This document shows, piece by piece, positions 26,521-37,779 of a stretch of DNA of 64,000 bases. A program made the translations under genes and the position numbers. The notes below the pieces were generated by a model, which had not been told where the DNA came from, searched no databases, and saw only the letters and a program-made list of their open reading frames with translations. The stretch is from Ischnura elegans (lineage: Eukaryota; Arthropoda; Insecta; Odonata; Coenagrionidae): contig NC_060249.1 in the NCBI RefSeq assembly GCF_921293095.1, positions 73,481,907 to 73,545,906 of the forward strand, given 5' to 3'. Each line of letters starts with the position of its first letter. The first letter of the stretch is position 1.

Positions 26521-27640
26521 GGAAACGATTTGAACAAACAGGGCATGAATATTGAGCTCCCATTTGAACTAAAACGCTACGAGGAGCCACGAAATATTTA
26601 TATGTAAAAGAGGATGTCTGTTTGTCTGTCCGCTATGCGTTTCCTTACGGCTTCACGGATTGCAACCAAAGGAAGTACATAGATGCATATCTTGCTCCCA
26701 AACGCCTTAGTGCTATTTTTGGTTACGTCCGACGCGTCCTTTACGTATTACTCTCATCACCGTTTGTTGCGACACGTCATACAACATCTGCTGTTTGACA
26801 TCATACAGGGTAGGCACTCTTATTGACACGTTCAAAGAGAAAATATGAAAATCCTACTATTCGACTGTGATTTCCAAATTCCAAGTTTCCCACTCCTTTG
26901 TGTACCTTCCTGAGCAATGTCGTGTGGCTTGCTAGTAAAGAATAAAACGCTTACCTAGTGAATGATTGTAGTTTTACGGCGGTAATACAGGAGTAGTGAT
27001 TCAAGTACGAGACTAAAGATCAAGTTTGTGCCATTTTACTCTCACTCTGCAGGGTCCGCCTGAATAAAAAGGTAAATTTACCTTTTAAAATGGGCGAGAT
27101 TGCGCAATCGCATTGTTGATACTATCTGAAATCTCGCGTGTAATGAAGCTCAAAAATTAATTGTTGCAGACAATTATATTCGCAAATTTTCATCCAACTT
27201 TAATTATTTAATACCTTTGAAAATCCAGAGTATTAAATAAAATGTGAAAAAGGCTAAATACCCAAGAAAAACGCTGTCATGGTAACTGAAAAAAATTTTC
27301 AAAAAGTGTTTGCGTTTCCATGCCTCAGTAACTAAGGAGTTGCGACCCCATGTTTATGGACAAAAAATGCTTAGAAATGTCTCCCCTATCACCTCCTGAA
27401 GTATTGCAAATTCCTTCTAAAATACCCTGTATAATGACGCCTGAGATTGATGCGCCAGTGTGTTTTTACTTTGTTAAAAGTCTGAGACGACATGGTCACA
27501 ACTTTTACAGAGCACACACAAAATATTAATTCTAGCCGGAGACAATCTAATAGTTGTGCCATTGAATTCTTATGCTGCGGAGGTCAGGTTTAAAAAAGCT
27601 AAATGTGCGAAAACCTTAAGCAACTCTAATACGTAATTAT
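26521..27640. other. noncoding; possible repeat tail
   Basis: The segment 26610-26700 (TGTCTGTTTGTCTGTCCGC, then TTTCCTTACGGCTTCACGG) resembles low-complexity tails often dispersed in insect genomes. Otherwise nothing is recognised. Confidence 0.35.
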
Positions 27641-27789
27641 AATTATAGAACGAGGTCAGATAAATCGAAATCGGAAGCTATGACGAGGTGGAAGGGCTCC
27701 ATAATTATACCGCAGTCAAAATATAAACACTGCTTAATTTTCAACGATTTTATATTCCAATTAAATATTGTGAAAATGATCACAGTACC

Positions 27790-27900
27790 GCCAAGCATAG
27801 TCATCAAGGCGTCTGCCCTGATGACGATTGACGACTCGTTCATCGAAACGTCGCGTCGTCCGTGATTGAGAACCCGACCCGTTGAAAATCCCGAATAGTT
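27790..27900 (+). mobile_element. Penelope-like terminal motif (tentative)
   Basis: CCCTGATGACGATTG, then TTCATCGAAACGTCG, fits CUGAUGA ... GAAAC with a GAU/AUC stem II. The upstream GTCATCAAGGC is the near-complement of GCCCTGATGAC. It is embedded in AT-rich DNA, with no coding part. Confidence 0.4.
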
Positions 27901-28289
27901 GAAGATGGTCCAGCAGCTGAAATCTAATAAATCTGTAGAAGAAACTAAACTTGTTTAATTATTATTACGGATTCCTTCCACCATGTAGCAGCTTAATTTG
28001 CTCTCTTTATTTGATTTAATAGAGCAACAAATACATTTTGGACTCTCTTCAATTTGAAAAGTGGTATTTTAACCCTCCGTAAATGTTAACATGTCTGTGA
28101 TCAATATACTTCGTTTTTATTACACCAGAAGCTTCAGAGGAAAGGGTCATACTCTTCCCGGGTGACTGTTCGTACTTTTACTTTGTACTAGAACAATGAT
28201 TCTACTACGAGAATAGAAGATATGGTTGTGCTCCGTGTGTTGTTATGATGTGGAAGCCACGTTTAACATGAGTTAAATGTGCATCAAAA

Positions 28290-28745
28290 TAAACCAACTT
28301 CCACACATTCATGCTACCCCGCAAGCTGCCTCAATAGGTGTGTGCTGGTGGGTGTTAGGACATCAGCCTTTAACAAATACGAGTACATATAAAGGAAATG
28401 TGGGTACGAAATTCGCCAGGCATCCATTAAAGTCCTTTATTGTTCTAGGGAAAAACGAATTCCTATACCTATCCATTCCAAAAATATCTTTCTTAAATTA
28501 TCGTTCCTGTAGAATCTGATAATGTAGTGGGGTTCTAACACGATGTTCTCCGTGCCTCTCTGAAAGACATATATTCTTAATTGCACAAGCAATCCTAGCC
28601 TAGCGAGTAACCTCCGAGTCTCAAGCGGCTCCCAGCCTAATTTGCTTAAAATCCGTGAAAACGTATTCCCGTCCGTATTAGTCATTTATACTACGGCCGT
28701 TGTAGTTTTTTACGACTCCCGCAGCTTTCTTTATTAGTTGATAGT
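28290..28745 (-). pseudogene. CR1/Jockey-group LINE, 3' fragment
   Basis: Same family as 3840-4543. The minus strand gives the KKAAGVVKN-like stretch in another frame, then LSKLGWEPLETRRLLARL and LEPHYIIR, followed by the shared 3' UTR with the 'CCCCGCAAGC' block near its end. It is 5'-truncated with frameshifts. Confidence 0.75.
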
Positions 28746-29686
28746 TCAATGAAATTTTTATAAAGTACCATAGAAACTTCTCTTTATTACAAAAACCCTA
28801 AGAAAAAACTGAAAAACGATTTTTTTTCGTATTTTTCGTAAAATGTCGATGTGTGTCGTCTTCCGTCGGTGAACGCATCACACCCCTCGCTGCTAGATAG
28901 GACGGGAATCGGAACAGACAAGGACGTGGACGGAGTCAGAAAACAGGGTCGCGACTAATTGCGAAGGCATCCATGTGACGTTCATTAAACGTCGAGGTCG
29001 TCTGGCCGAGCCGAATCGATTTCCTATTTCCAGAAAATTGGCTTGCGGAGCGAGGCCAGGAAATGTATTTTGTGCGGGCCTGGCGTCTTCAAGACGGCCT
29101 GGCGTTAGTCGACTGTTATGGAGCTTCCTCGAATACCAGACGTCCCTCTCATGAGCTCATTCTCGTCGCATATGATTTACTATTAATAATAATTATGGGT
29201 GAATTGCAATAGTAATCAAAAATAAAATAATCGGTCAGAATTTCTTAGCGAGTTTTTTCTCTGCAGATTCAATGCCCCGGAAGTAGGGGAACATCTTCCT
29301 CTATAGTTAACAAAATTATATTATAACGGTATTGAGCAAACTAACTCTGAATTTCATGCGGAGAAAAGAAATTCATGGCTTTACATAACGTACAAATAAG
29401 GGCATTCTACTTGTTTTGATCATCACTTCTTCTAAAAGCATCCCAGGATTTTTTCATTGTTATACTCGCAGTTAGTAAGGATTTCTCGGAATTTCCGTTT
29501 TTTGATAAATTTAATCATTTACGAGTTGATGCTCTTCCTTAAAATAGTGTCATGAGTTTTGATAGGCTTCTGCATTGGCTTATCCAGCCTTCGTGGCAAA
29601 TATGAAACGCAATTTTATTTTACATTTACCATTTTCGTTTTGGTATTCTCGTAGTTCCTTCATGGATGCGCTTTTCTTTATTCAGT
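28746..29686. other. noncoding, nothing recognised
   Basis: Includes a GC-richer stretch at about 28860-29150 with local palindromes (GGCGTCTTCAAGACGGC-like). No gene supported. Confidence 0.4.
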
Positions 29687-29871
29687 CTAATAATAATAAT
29701 AATGTCGCCTTTATTTCACAAGCGAATTTAGGACTAGATAGTCCTCTCTCACAATTAACTTGTTTGACAATCTCATATTCCATGCACTGGATAGTAGTCA
29801 AACCATCCAGGCGGGATTCGAACCCGCGACCTCTAGGTTAGCAGTCAGGGACTTAACCCAGGCGCCATCGG
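29687..29871 (-). mobile_element. tRNA-derived SINE with (ATT)n tail
   Basis: On the minus strand a tRNA-like head (GATGGCGCCTGGGTTAAG, then GCGGGTTCGAATCCCGCC with box B at about 29814-29824 and a perfect T-stem) is followed by about 120 bp of body and a TAATAATAAT-type tail at 29687-29702. The head still looks much like a serine-type tRNA, but no acceptor stem closes. Confidence 0.8.
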
Positions 29872-31087
29872 AACAAATCTCGGTAAACTGTATTCAAAAC
29901 GAAAAACGGCAAAAAGGAAAATTTTTTGCAAAATATTTTGACCAAGAAAGCGAACAATTCACATTCCTGTGGATTATCGTGCTGTAATAGCTATCCATGT
30001 TGGCTGATGTTCCGCAAATATTTTGTCCGCATTACATCAATGCGGAGCAATGACTCATTATCAGAATTCACAGAAATTAGGTACCACCTGCTAATTGTAC
30101 GTGGTGTTTAGAGTATGTTGCAATCCACTGTTCATAATAAAGGCTGTGCCTTGTTGTAAATGTGATGTCATGAACTTCACCTTTCTATAGCATTTTCAGT
30201 GAAAACGCTATATAGTTATGTTACCTTTTCATTGGTATACGGTATTAACTGTTTTGTGAACGACGACGGATATAGTCACACCCGAGTAAAACAAATTGCT
30301 CAATTGTTTCGTGAAAAATCGTTCGTCTTGTCATAGCAATTTTTATTTGGCCTTAATCAAGAGTGAAGAACACTGATAGCTAGATAAGATAAAAGGGGGA
30401 AAATAATTACTCTTGTAAAATTTTTAAGGCTATTTTTCCTTTTCGTCGTTTATTTAATAATACCTACTATTAAACAATAAGTTAAGGCATACCGTAAATA
30501 ATTCCTGTGAGAAAATAATAGGAAGTACGGAAAATATTATGCATCATTGTAGTAATACGCTTCATGCTCTAATCGAGCGTGGTGTACTCACATTTTTCAA
30601 ATTTGTTCATAAAAATCACACAAAGGATACATGTCTAAAACTAGTTCATCCGTCTCCGGCAAAATAATATTTATTGAGCGTTAAAATACCAATTTTCAAC
30701 TCTAAGAAAGTCAAAGATGTATAATTTCCAGGCTGGGAGGGCAGGGATCATATAGTTAGGAAGGAAAAACGTCCAGCGGATCTTACTCCAGTTGGAGAAG
30801 AGGGGAAGGAGAGACAAAGAGGACAAATGGGTCACCTCCTGGTGTATGCTGGAGGAATTCGTGCCAATTCTATGGCGGCGGTAGAATCAGCAGTAAAAGG
30901 CACGGGCTGCCCTAGGTTGGTGGCCTGTGTCGGCACTGACAATACTTGCGAACGCAGAGCAGATGAGACTCTGGATTCCTTTAGGGATCTAGACTTGGGA
31001 GTAGTGAGGGAAAAATCGATTACGATTACGAAAATCGGAGCAATTCAATCAGTTGATCTTTCTTGAAAATTTTCGCGCAGCCAAATG
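29872..31087. other. noncoding, nothing recognised
   Basis: AT-rich, with a small hairpin at about 30186-30218 (CTATAGCATTTTC / GAAAACGCTATATAG). A plus-strand open frame at 30827-31066 shows no domain. Confidence 0.4.
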
Positions 31088-32463
31088 GTTAAAAGTAGGG
31101 ATGAGTCGATTCCAAATGTCGATTCTCGATTCCACCGATTCTCGGGCACGGAATCGGAATCGAGAATCGATCGCCTAAAGTCGATTCCGATTCCATCGAT
31201 TCCAGGAAGATAAATGTTTTGAGCATAGACTATAAGTTTGGGGCATAAATGCTGCTACACACCTAAGCGGCCGCGGTGTCAGCCTTGCCCGCGCGGAGGA
31301 TACGCCCCGCACGCGGGTGCTGCGACGAACATACCTAAGCGGCCTCGGAAACATTAAAATGTCGGCAAGAGCGAAAAACCGACGAACCCTGAAATACCTC
31401 GTGTTCATGAGCAACTCTCAGAGAAAAAAAATTGGAAACCACGGGATCGGGAAGCAACGCATGCGTTTTCCGTACTTTTATTAACCGCTGGTCACGGCAA
31501 ATCAAATTGTTACGATTATGAATCACATTCGGAGAATTCATCTGGACCACCAATTTTAAAGTATAATAGATCGAAATATATTTTTTTACTTTCGAATGAT
31601 ATTTGAAGTCTGATGATAATAAAAACGTGCAGAGAGCGAGTTTTTCTGTGAAAAAAGTTTCTTATAAATACGCGCTGAGAGCGGTTTTTTATATAAGTAA
31701 CTTTTTTAGACTAACACGCGCCTGCGTCAATAATAAAAAAATTAGACACATTCGCGTTTGTATAGCCCAGTTTCATCAATGCAACCCTTGAGGAAGTTTA
31801 TACTTGCTTGGCATAAGCCGCCGCGGCCTCCGGGCGGACTCGACAGGTTGCGTTCGGCCGCCACGGCGCACCCGCCGGGCTGCTCTGGTATGTGTCGACG
31901 CGATGAACGCTACATTATTGTTTAGCCACCGCGGCCAAACGAGAATGTAGCCACCGCGGCTATTGTTATTTTTAGGGATGGTCGGATCGGATACCTCGGA
32001 TCCAAATACCCGCGGATATTGCCCTTCATCGGATCCAAAGTCGCGGAAGACATCGGATCTGGATCGGAAATTTTAAATAATAGCTTCAGTGAATGTAACG
32101 CCCCATAAGAGTGGAAAGATTTCCGATTCTCTCTTCGAATGCGCCGTCGCATGCGATTCTTGTCCTACTCATGAACTGTTTTGTTTGAAAGCTCTCGCAG
32201 AGGTTGAAAGTAGAATTTCAGCCGTGGCCAGCATTTTCAGCATTTCAAAAGTAACTATGTCGCAGATTTCAGAAAACCACCCTCGGCCGTCCATCAGCCC
32301 GTGCCTCTGTTGTTTTTTTTTCGCATCCGAAATCACACGGACCAAAAATCATTGTCTTCTAAGGAAAATATCAAATCACACGAAAACAATTGAAGCGTGT
32401 TTCATCCCTACCTCGTCTCACCAACTGACCTTTTTTGGCCTACCTGCTTCAATTCTCCGTTTC

Positions 32464-32606
32464 TAGACTACAAATGCTAGGAGAGTGACTTTCTGGGAAA
32501 GTGTTAAAATTAGTTTAAAACCCATTATTAAGTGCCCGGTTTTTTCAACAATTTTCCCCCCTGGTTTTGGATCCCCCCCCAATTGAAATTCCTGGCTACG
32601 CCACTG
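32464..32606 (-). mobile_element. hAT MITE fragment (CAGTGGCGTAGCC end)
   Basis: The minus-strand end CAGTGGCGTAGCCAGGAATT, then a G-run and 'CCAAAACCAGGGGGGAAAAT', match the element at 32975-33224 in inverse orientation. The other terminus is missing, so it is truncated near 32464. Confidence 0.7.
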
Positions 32607-32974
32607 CTCCTTCCCCTCCACCTCTCCTTTACACGCTTTTGCTGCCCACTCCTTCCTCATGCTGAGCGGTTGAGCACCTCGTCGCACGTGACGTTATTAC
32701 CGTTTTAAATACTTTTAATTGTGTTGCTGATTGTGCAGTTTCAATTTAATTTAATGATGCACCAATAAAAATGTCTTTCATTGTGTATAAATTTCCATTA
32801 ACAGGAGAACCAATGAATGCAGTGTGCGTGCACTATGGCGTAAATTATTGCGAGGATGTGCTAAATCCACCTCACCATACTGAAGCATTTTCGGATGAAA
32901 CACAAGTCCGTATGCGACGAGAAAGTAAAATTCGGGGGAAAAGCGTGTGAGGAAAATTTGAATTCAGTCGATAG

Positions 32975-33224
32975 CAGGGGGGTAGCCAGGAATTTTGTTA
33001 AGGGGGGGGTCCAAAACCAGGGGGGAAAATTTTTAAACAACAGGGTACAAAGGAGAGGTTTTCAAACTAATTTTAACGCCCTTCATAATAGAAAAAACTT
33101 CATTTTTCAGAGATTAATTTTTTTTTCATTTTTGTAAATTCATGATTTTTAATATTTTGTTTCCTTTTATGAAGGAAAGTAATTGTGTTTTTATATTTTG
33201 GGGGGTCCTCTCGCTACGCTACTG
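32975..33224 (+). mobile_element. hAT MITE (GTAGCCAGG family), 250 bp
   Basis: Left end CAGGGGGGTAGCCAGG, right end CTCGCTACGCTACTG: decayed versions of the CAGTGGCGTAG terminus. The flanking octamers GTCGATAG and GTCAGTGG agree at five positions, consistent with an eroded 8-bp duplication. Confidence 0.65.
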
Positions 33225-33710
33225 GTCAGTGGTTCATCCTAAGATTTTTCCTATTTTCATTTCCAAACCCAAGCGTTACAGTTTAGGCCGTGAGTATGTA
33301 AAGATGTTTTTAAAAAACAACTTGAAAGCCCATAAAATAATTTTTAATTTATAAAAATATAAAAATGTGTATGAAAATCTAAAAAGCATTCCATTGATTG
33401 TATATACCCACAATAAACTTGAATAATGACTTTGTTTAATGGCAGGAATTCGAAAATGCATTTGGAATCGAAAATATCCGATTCGAAAGATCTGGCTCCA
33501 AAAATCCTGGATCCGTCCATCCCTAGTTATTTTATTCCATTCAATTCTTAAATTTTAATGACAGCAATACCACAGATAAATCAAAATCCCACCTGCTATA
33601 AGGAGTAAGAATCGATGGAATCGGAATCGAGAATCGGGAATCGATTTGAAGGAATCGAAATTGGAATCGGAATCGAAAAAAAGTGGAATCGACTCATCCC
33701 TAGTTAAAAG

Positions 33711-34299
33711 CGGTGATGCCAAGATTTTAATCTGCGCTCACTTAAAAATTTATACAACTAATACTTCAATCATATCTGCGAAGATTTTTGGGATTTTTTC
33801 TACTACTCAAATTTGTATTGTGAGTGTTTTTCGAAAGAATAATAAACATTTTTTTCTACGATCTTAATTTTTTACCTTATTTTTTGAATTGATCGATCAC
33901 TTGGTCCAATGCGATGATTGTTGAAAATTCGAGCTTTTCATTTCGATCAAGAATCGATTTTGATTGAATTTTTCCATCATTAATCCAGAGGCGGAACGCG
34001 TTCGGAAGGGCACTGGTCTGCGGTTATCCATATGCAGAATTGTTCCACGGACTGACTGAGGTCCTCTAAATTGGGCCAGAGTAGCCTCGATCAACAGGAG
34101 GCTGTGGGAATTCTGTGTGAGCATTGGGGCATAAATCGTGGATCTTTGGCCTTTGCTTAGTTCCTGCCGCACTCCGCTCAATTCGTCTGAGGTGCATTCC
34201 TCTGAAGAGGCGTCTGAATGGGTGGCCTGTAGGATATTTGAGCATTTTGGAGATAGTTATCGACAAGAGGGTAGGTCATCTAAAGGGGTTCGTGAATAA
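33711..34299. other. noncoding, nothing recognised
   Basis: No supportable gene. Open frames on the minus strand lack motifs. Confidence 0.4.
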
Positions 34300-34303
34300 T
34301 TAA

Positions 34304-34847
34304 CCTTCCGTCAGGCGCAATATTGGAATTTCTTAGTTCAGGCGCAATGTGCCTGACAGGCACTGAGGTGAAAAAAAAACATTGCTAACTCTACGCATGG
34401 CTGAGTGGTACACCTTTTTACTTTAAAGGACCATTATTAGTGTAGTCTAACACTTCAATTATGATTACCATATATAATATACCCCATACTATGCCGTCAT
34501 TCGGCCCTAGACCGATTCAGCAAGGTGCGATTTAACGTGCTCACGAGGCTAGAAAATGTTACTATACGTAATGTATTTCAGAATTTGAATTTTATGAGAT
34601 CAATATTTTTATTTTGCCAACTTATTTAGCTAATAATGCTTTTATTTTGTTTTATTGTGCCATTATTTTGTTCGATTATGCTAAATAATCTGCCACTGAT
34701 TTGTCGGCATAGATGCGAAAATAAAAAGGCTGCATAAAGCATGTCAAACAAACAGCTTCTCCAAGTGTCGAGGGTCTGTGCCATCGGTGGCGCGAATGAA
34801 AATACTCTCGCACCGAGCCTGTCAGATCCATTGCGCCCGACGGAAGG
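34304..34847. mobile_element. TTAA-duplicating MITE (piggyBac- or Kolobok-like), 544 bp
   Basis: Termini CCTTCCGTCAGGCGCAAT and ATTGCGCCCGACGGAAGG are inverted repeats with one mismatch. TTAA flanks both sides (34300-34303 and 34848-34851). Internal copies of 'CAGGCGCAATG' and 'CCTGACAGGCACTGAGGTG'/'CACCGAGCCTGTCAG' give subterminal repeats. No coding capacity. Confidence 0.85.
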
Positions 34848-35089
34848 TTAATTAAACGCTGCCTACAAGGAATACAGTTTCTTCTCCTTACCTATACCTA
34901 TACTCCAAGATCATAAACACTACATTGCTGCCTACAAGGAAATCAGCATTGCGAAAATCTTCACATCGAACTAAACTTAGGGGCGGTTATGCCGAAAAAT
35001 AGCGATAATATTCCCAAAACGCGTAATCCAGAAAAGGAAATTGTATCTAATTTGATTAGTACTGTTAGTGAAAATCGCCGACCTAATAT

Positions 35090-36170
35090 CTACCTACAAA
35101 TAAGCTTGTAATGGAACCAACCGACTCTCACCCCACAAAGTATGACATTAACTTTGCTGCTGTTAAATTCCGTGGAGTTAAAAACAAGCTCGTAGAAATC
35201 GAGCATATATTTCAGGACGCAGATGTGGTTATAAGACAAGAGAGCTTGCAAAGGATAGAAGCGACAGCAAATTTTTTTATGCAAGGAACTAAAATCTACA
35301 GAGGAAATCGACACTTTAGGACAGGTGGCCGAGTTCCGCCAGCAGTTAAATCCAGCGGCGTAACTAGGAATACCTTTTGGGGGGGATGAAGGGGTCTGGG
35401 GGTGGGCACCCCCCCCCCCCTCCCACAGGCAACGGGGGTTCTGCGAAATTTTAAAAATAAAATAATACGCCAGGAAATACATTTGACGTCATTTTGGCAC
35501 TTAAAAAGTTTAACCTTTAAGCAGATACCGTTTTTATAAGTCAAATCTAGGTAATATTTTTAAACAATTTTTTTACTTCTCTGAGGCTTTGGAGAGGGAT
35601 CTATCCCCTCATCCCCCCCACAGTTACGCCACTGGTTAAATCACATTTACAAAGCAGTGCAGACAAAATTGCTGGTAAAGAAATAAAAAGGGTGCAGTGT
35701 CCAATTAAACAATGAAACAAAAGGAGTACCTACATGTTTGCTCTTTTTACATACCTCCAAACTCCAAAGTAGATAGTATTTACAGTAAAGCAGTAGAAGT
35801 AGATAGTATACACTGACATCATTGCTAAAACAGATGATAAAACCACTGATGTATATTGGAAATACTTCTTAGAAAATCTACACCAAGGAATCATATTCCA
35901 CATAAACTCAAATTTGTTGGTAAAGAACCTTGCTGGTACAACAACGATGCTAGAAGGGACCCTAGGAATCAGATAAAACTGTACAATTTATTCAAGAAGT
36001 CTATTAAGTTCGGTCAAGAATTTGGAGCAAAAGAAAGTAACGTTGCCCAACTTTTAAAAATGAGGAAACCAATGCATAAGGCACTGCAAAATTTCAAGAA
36101 AAAATTACACAGTGAATTACTCAAAGAAAATCCTTTATCTTTTTGGTCATACGCATGAGAGCTTCAGAGA
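35090..36170 (+). pseudogene. non-LTR LINE ORF2 fragment, endonuclease and linker
   Basis: From 35111 the frame gives KFRGVKNKLVEIEHIFQD and then VVIRQES, matching the APE-type endonuclease opening (N-x-R-x4-K-x2-E ... QE-T/S) with the expected Asn changed. After the hAT MITE insertion (35353-35634) the sequence continues, and from 35856 reads CWYNNDARRDPRNQIKLYNLF and later KKLHSELLKENPLSFW, the segment between endonuclease and reverse transcriptase in many LINEs. Stops and frameshifts are present and no RT domain follows. Confidence 0.65.
35353..35634. mobile_element. hAT MITE, 282 bp, inside LINE
   Basis: Termini CAGCGGCGTAACT and AGTTACGCCACTG, flanked by a perfect 8-bp duplication GTTAAATC (35345-35352 and 35635-35642). 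Long C-run and G-run next to the ends. It interrupts the LINE endonuclease fragment, so it is younger. Confidence 0.9.
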
Positions 36171-36924
36171 AACTCATCTCCTAAGATTTTTTATTTGATA
36201 AAGATGGTGAGCTTTTCACCAAAAATATTGATAATGCTAACACTAGTTAACACAACACAAAGTTAACTCCCACTTCGTAAGTGTAGGTAAACACTATAGA
36301 CCAATCTGCGTGTAATTCAGACATTCCATTCGCTGGGGAACTAATGAAAGAAATCACAATTCAACATGATGGGATAACTTAACAGCTAAAATCAATAAAA
36401 AGTGATAAATACCCATGCATATATTCTCTATGAGTTAGCACCACAGATAGCTTCTTTAACTCATGTTTCAATAACATTCTGTATGTTTGTTCTCTGGATA
36501 GTTCGGGGACATGATATATGTATGGAAAAGTTGGCTCACTACTTGAAAGGTTTTACAATATCTCGTATAACTGTTCGCAGATACATGAAGCTGGGACCTG
36601 ACTACCCATATTTTTTCAATGTAACCTGGGAAGCAGATATTTTCAAACCACAGACTTGTTTGCACATCCGTGTACTTTAGAAAGCAAAACAAGATAGACT
36701 GAGTACACAAGTCAGGAAAATAACTTTTTATTGAAGAAATGACAGTGCTCTGAGAATGAATAAATCATGAAGATAGGAAAGACGGAAATCTGAAATCAGT
36801 TAGTGATTGGTGTATAAAGGCTTAGGTAACTCCAACTAATATCCCCTCTAAGATGCACAAGATAAAAGCATGATGATTAACTTTGGTGAAGATCGAATTT
36901 ATACTAGCTAACAACTGTTCTACA
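36171..36924. other. noncoding, nothing recognised
   Basis: AT-rich. No domain or bounded repeat seen. Confidence 0.4.
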
Positions 36925-37765
36925 TCTACATAATACCCCGCAAGCCACCTAAAAGGCGTGTGGGAGGGGGTGTTGGGACAACAGCCATTTACACATAAAA
37001 AGAAAGTGCTCTAAGGAAATTAAGACTATCATTTATTAAAGTCCTATATGGCTCGGGGGAAAAACGAATTCCCATATCTATCTTTTCAGCAAAACAACTT
37101 TCTTAATTTATCGCTTCTGTCGGACCTGGAAATATAGTTTGTTTCTAATATTATGTTCACTGTGTTGCTCTTAACTTTTATCGTCCTTGCGGTCCCAAAA
37201 GGGACCACCGAATGTTTTCGTTTGTGGCCTTGCAGTCCCTTTAGGGATCACTGAGACAAACTACATTTAAAATCGGCTTATAATGAGTTTCGTCGCTCGA
37301 GAGATAACTGGAGAGCTGTTTATATTTTAAACCTAGGCCATTTAAATGCCCAACCATTCAGTGATACATCTGGGATTTTAAGCCATCCTTTAAAGGTTAA
37401 AGATATCCATTCCCAATTGTTCAAGCAATCTAAGCTTAGCACACTGCCTCAGAGTCTCCAGCGGCTCCCAGCCTAATTCGCTTAATATCTGGGTAATGCT
37501 GTCTGTACACCCGTGGCAGTTTTTCACAAACTGCACCGCTTTCCCTTGTATTTTATTCAGTTCATGGATTAAGTCTCTCTGCACCGGGTCCCATAAGCTC
37601 ACTGCATATTCAAGGTACGGTAGGACGAGGGTGAAATAGCACTTTTCTTTTACTTTCTCATCCGAAAAGGTCCAAGGAAAGACATTCTGTTGAGGCACAA
37701 ATGTATGTATGCATAATTTATACTGCACATCCATATTCACACTCCTCACTCCTAAGATTTTGGCT
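36925..37765 (-). pseudogene. CR1/Jockey-group LINE, 3' fragment
   Basis: The minus strand from about 37690 gives DEKVKEKCYFTLVLPYLEYA, SLWDPVQRDLIHELNK and LGWEPLETLR, the same family as at 3840. The 3' UTR and GGGGTATTATGTAGA-type tail end at about 36925. A 222-bp TTAA element (37175-37396) splits the end of the ORF from the UTR. Confidence 0.85.
37175..37396. mobile_element. TTAA insertion, 222 bp, inside LINE
   Basis: Compared with the uninterrupted LINE copy near 44130, 222 bp are inserted between two TTAA copies (37171-37174 and 37397-37400). Ends are CTTTTATCGTCC and CCATCCTTTAAAGG, with only short terminal symmetry. It has an internal hairpin GGTCCCAAAAGGGACC. It is a piggyBac/Kolobok-type MITE by target choice. 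Confidence 0.75.
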
Positions 37766-37779
37766 ACCAACTATGCATT

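Larger units (their letters stand above)
31973..33525. mobile_element. hAT-like element, nested
   Basis: Inserted in the outer hAT element. Termini are TAGGGATGGTCGGATC on the left and GGATCCGTCCATCCCTA on the right, with a perfect 8-bp duplication GTTATTTT (31965-31972 and 33526-33533). Subterminal 'GGATC'/'GATCC' repeats replace the 'GATTC' repeats of the host element. It contains no recognisable transposase but harbours two copies of a CAGTGGCGTAG-type MITE. Confidence 0.87.
31096..33702. mobile_element. hAT-like element, outer
   Basis: Termini TAGGGATGAGTCGATTCCA and its exact complement at 33684-33702. It is flanked by a perfect 8-bp duplication, GTTAAAAG (31088-31095 and 33703-33710). 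TIR start and duplication length are diagnostic of the hAT superfamily. Subterminal regions on both sides are packed with short 'GAATCG'/'CGATTC' repeats, the usual transposase-binding pattern. No transposase is recognised, so it is nonautonomous. A second hAT-like element sits inside it at 31973-33525. Confidence 0.88.

Noticed and set aside
26045..26533. 162-codon open frame
   Set aside because: It lies in a CT-rich tract where stop codons are rare by composition, shows no domain and has a second overlapping frame of similar quality.
29800..29871. Functional tRNA gene
   Set aside because: Box B and T-stem are good, but there is no closing acceptor stem, and a SINE body with an ATT tail follows.
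32089..32466. 125-codon frame inside the nested hAT element, considered as transposase
   Set aside because: No hAT dimerisation motif, BED finger or catalytic block is recognisable.
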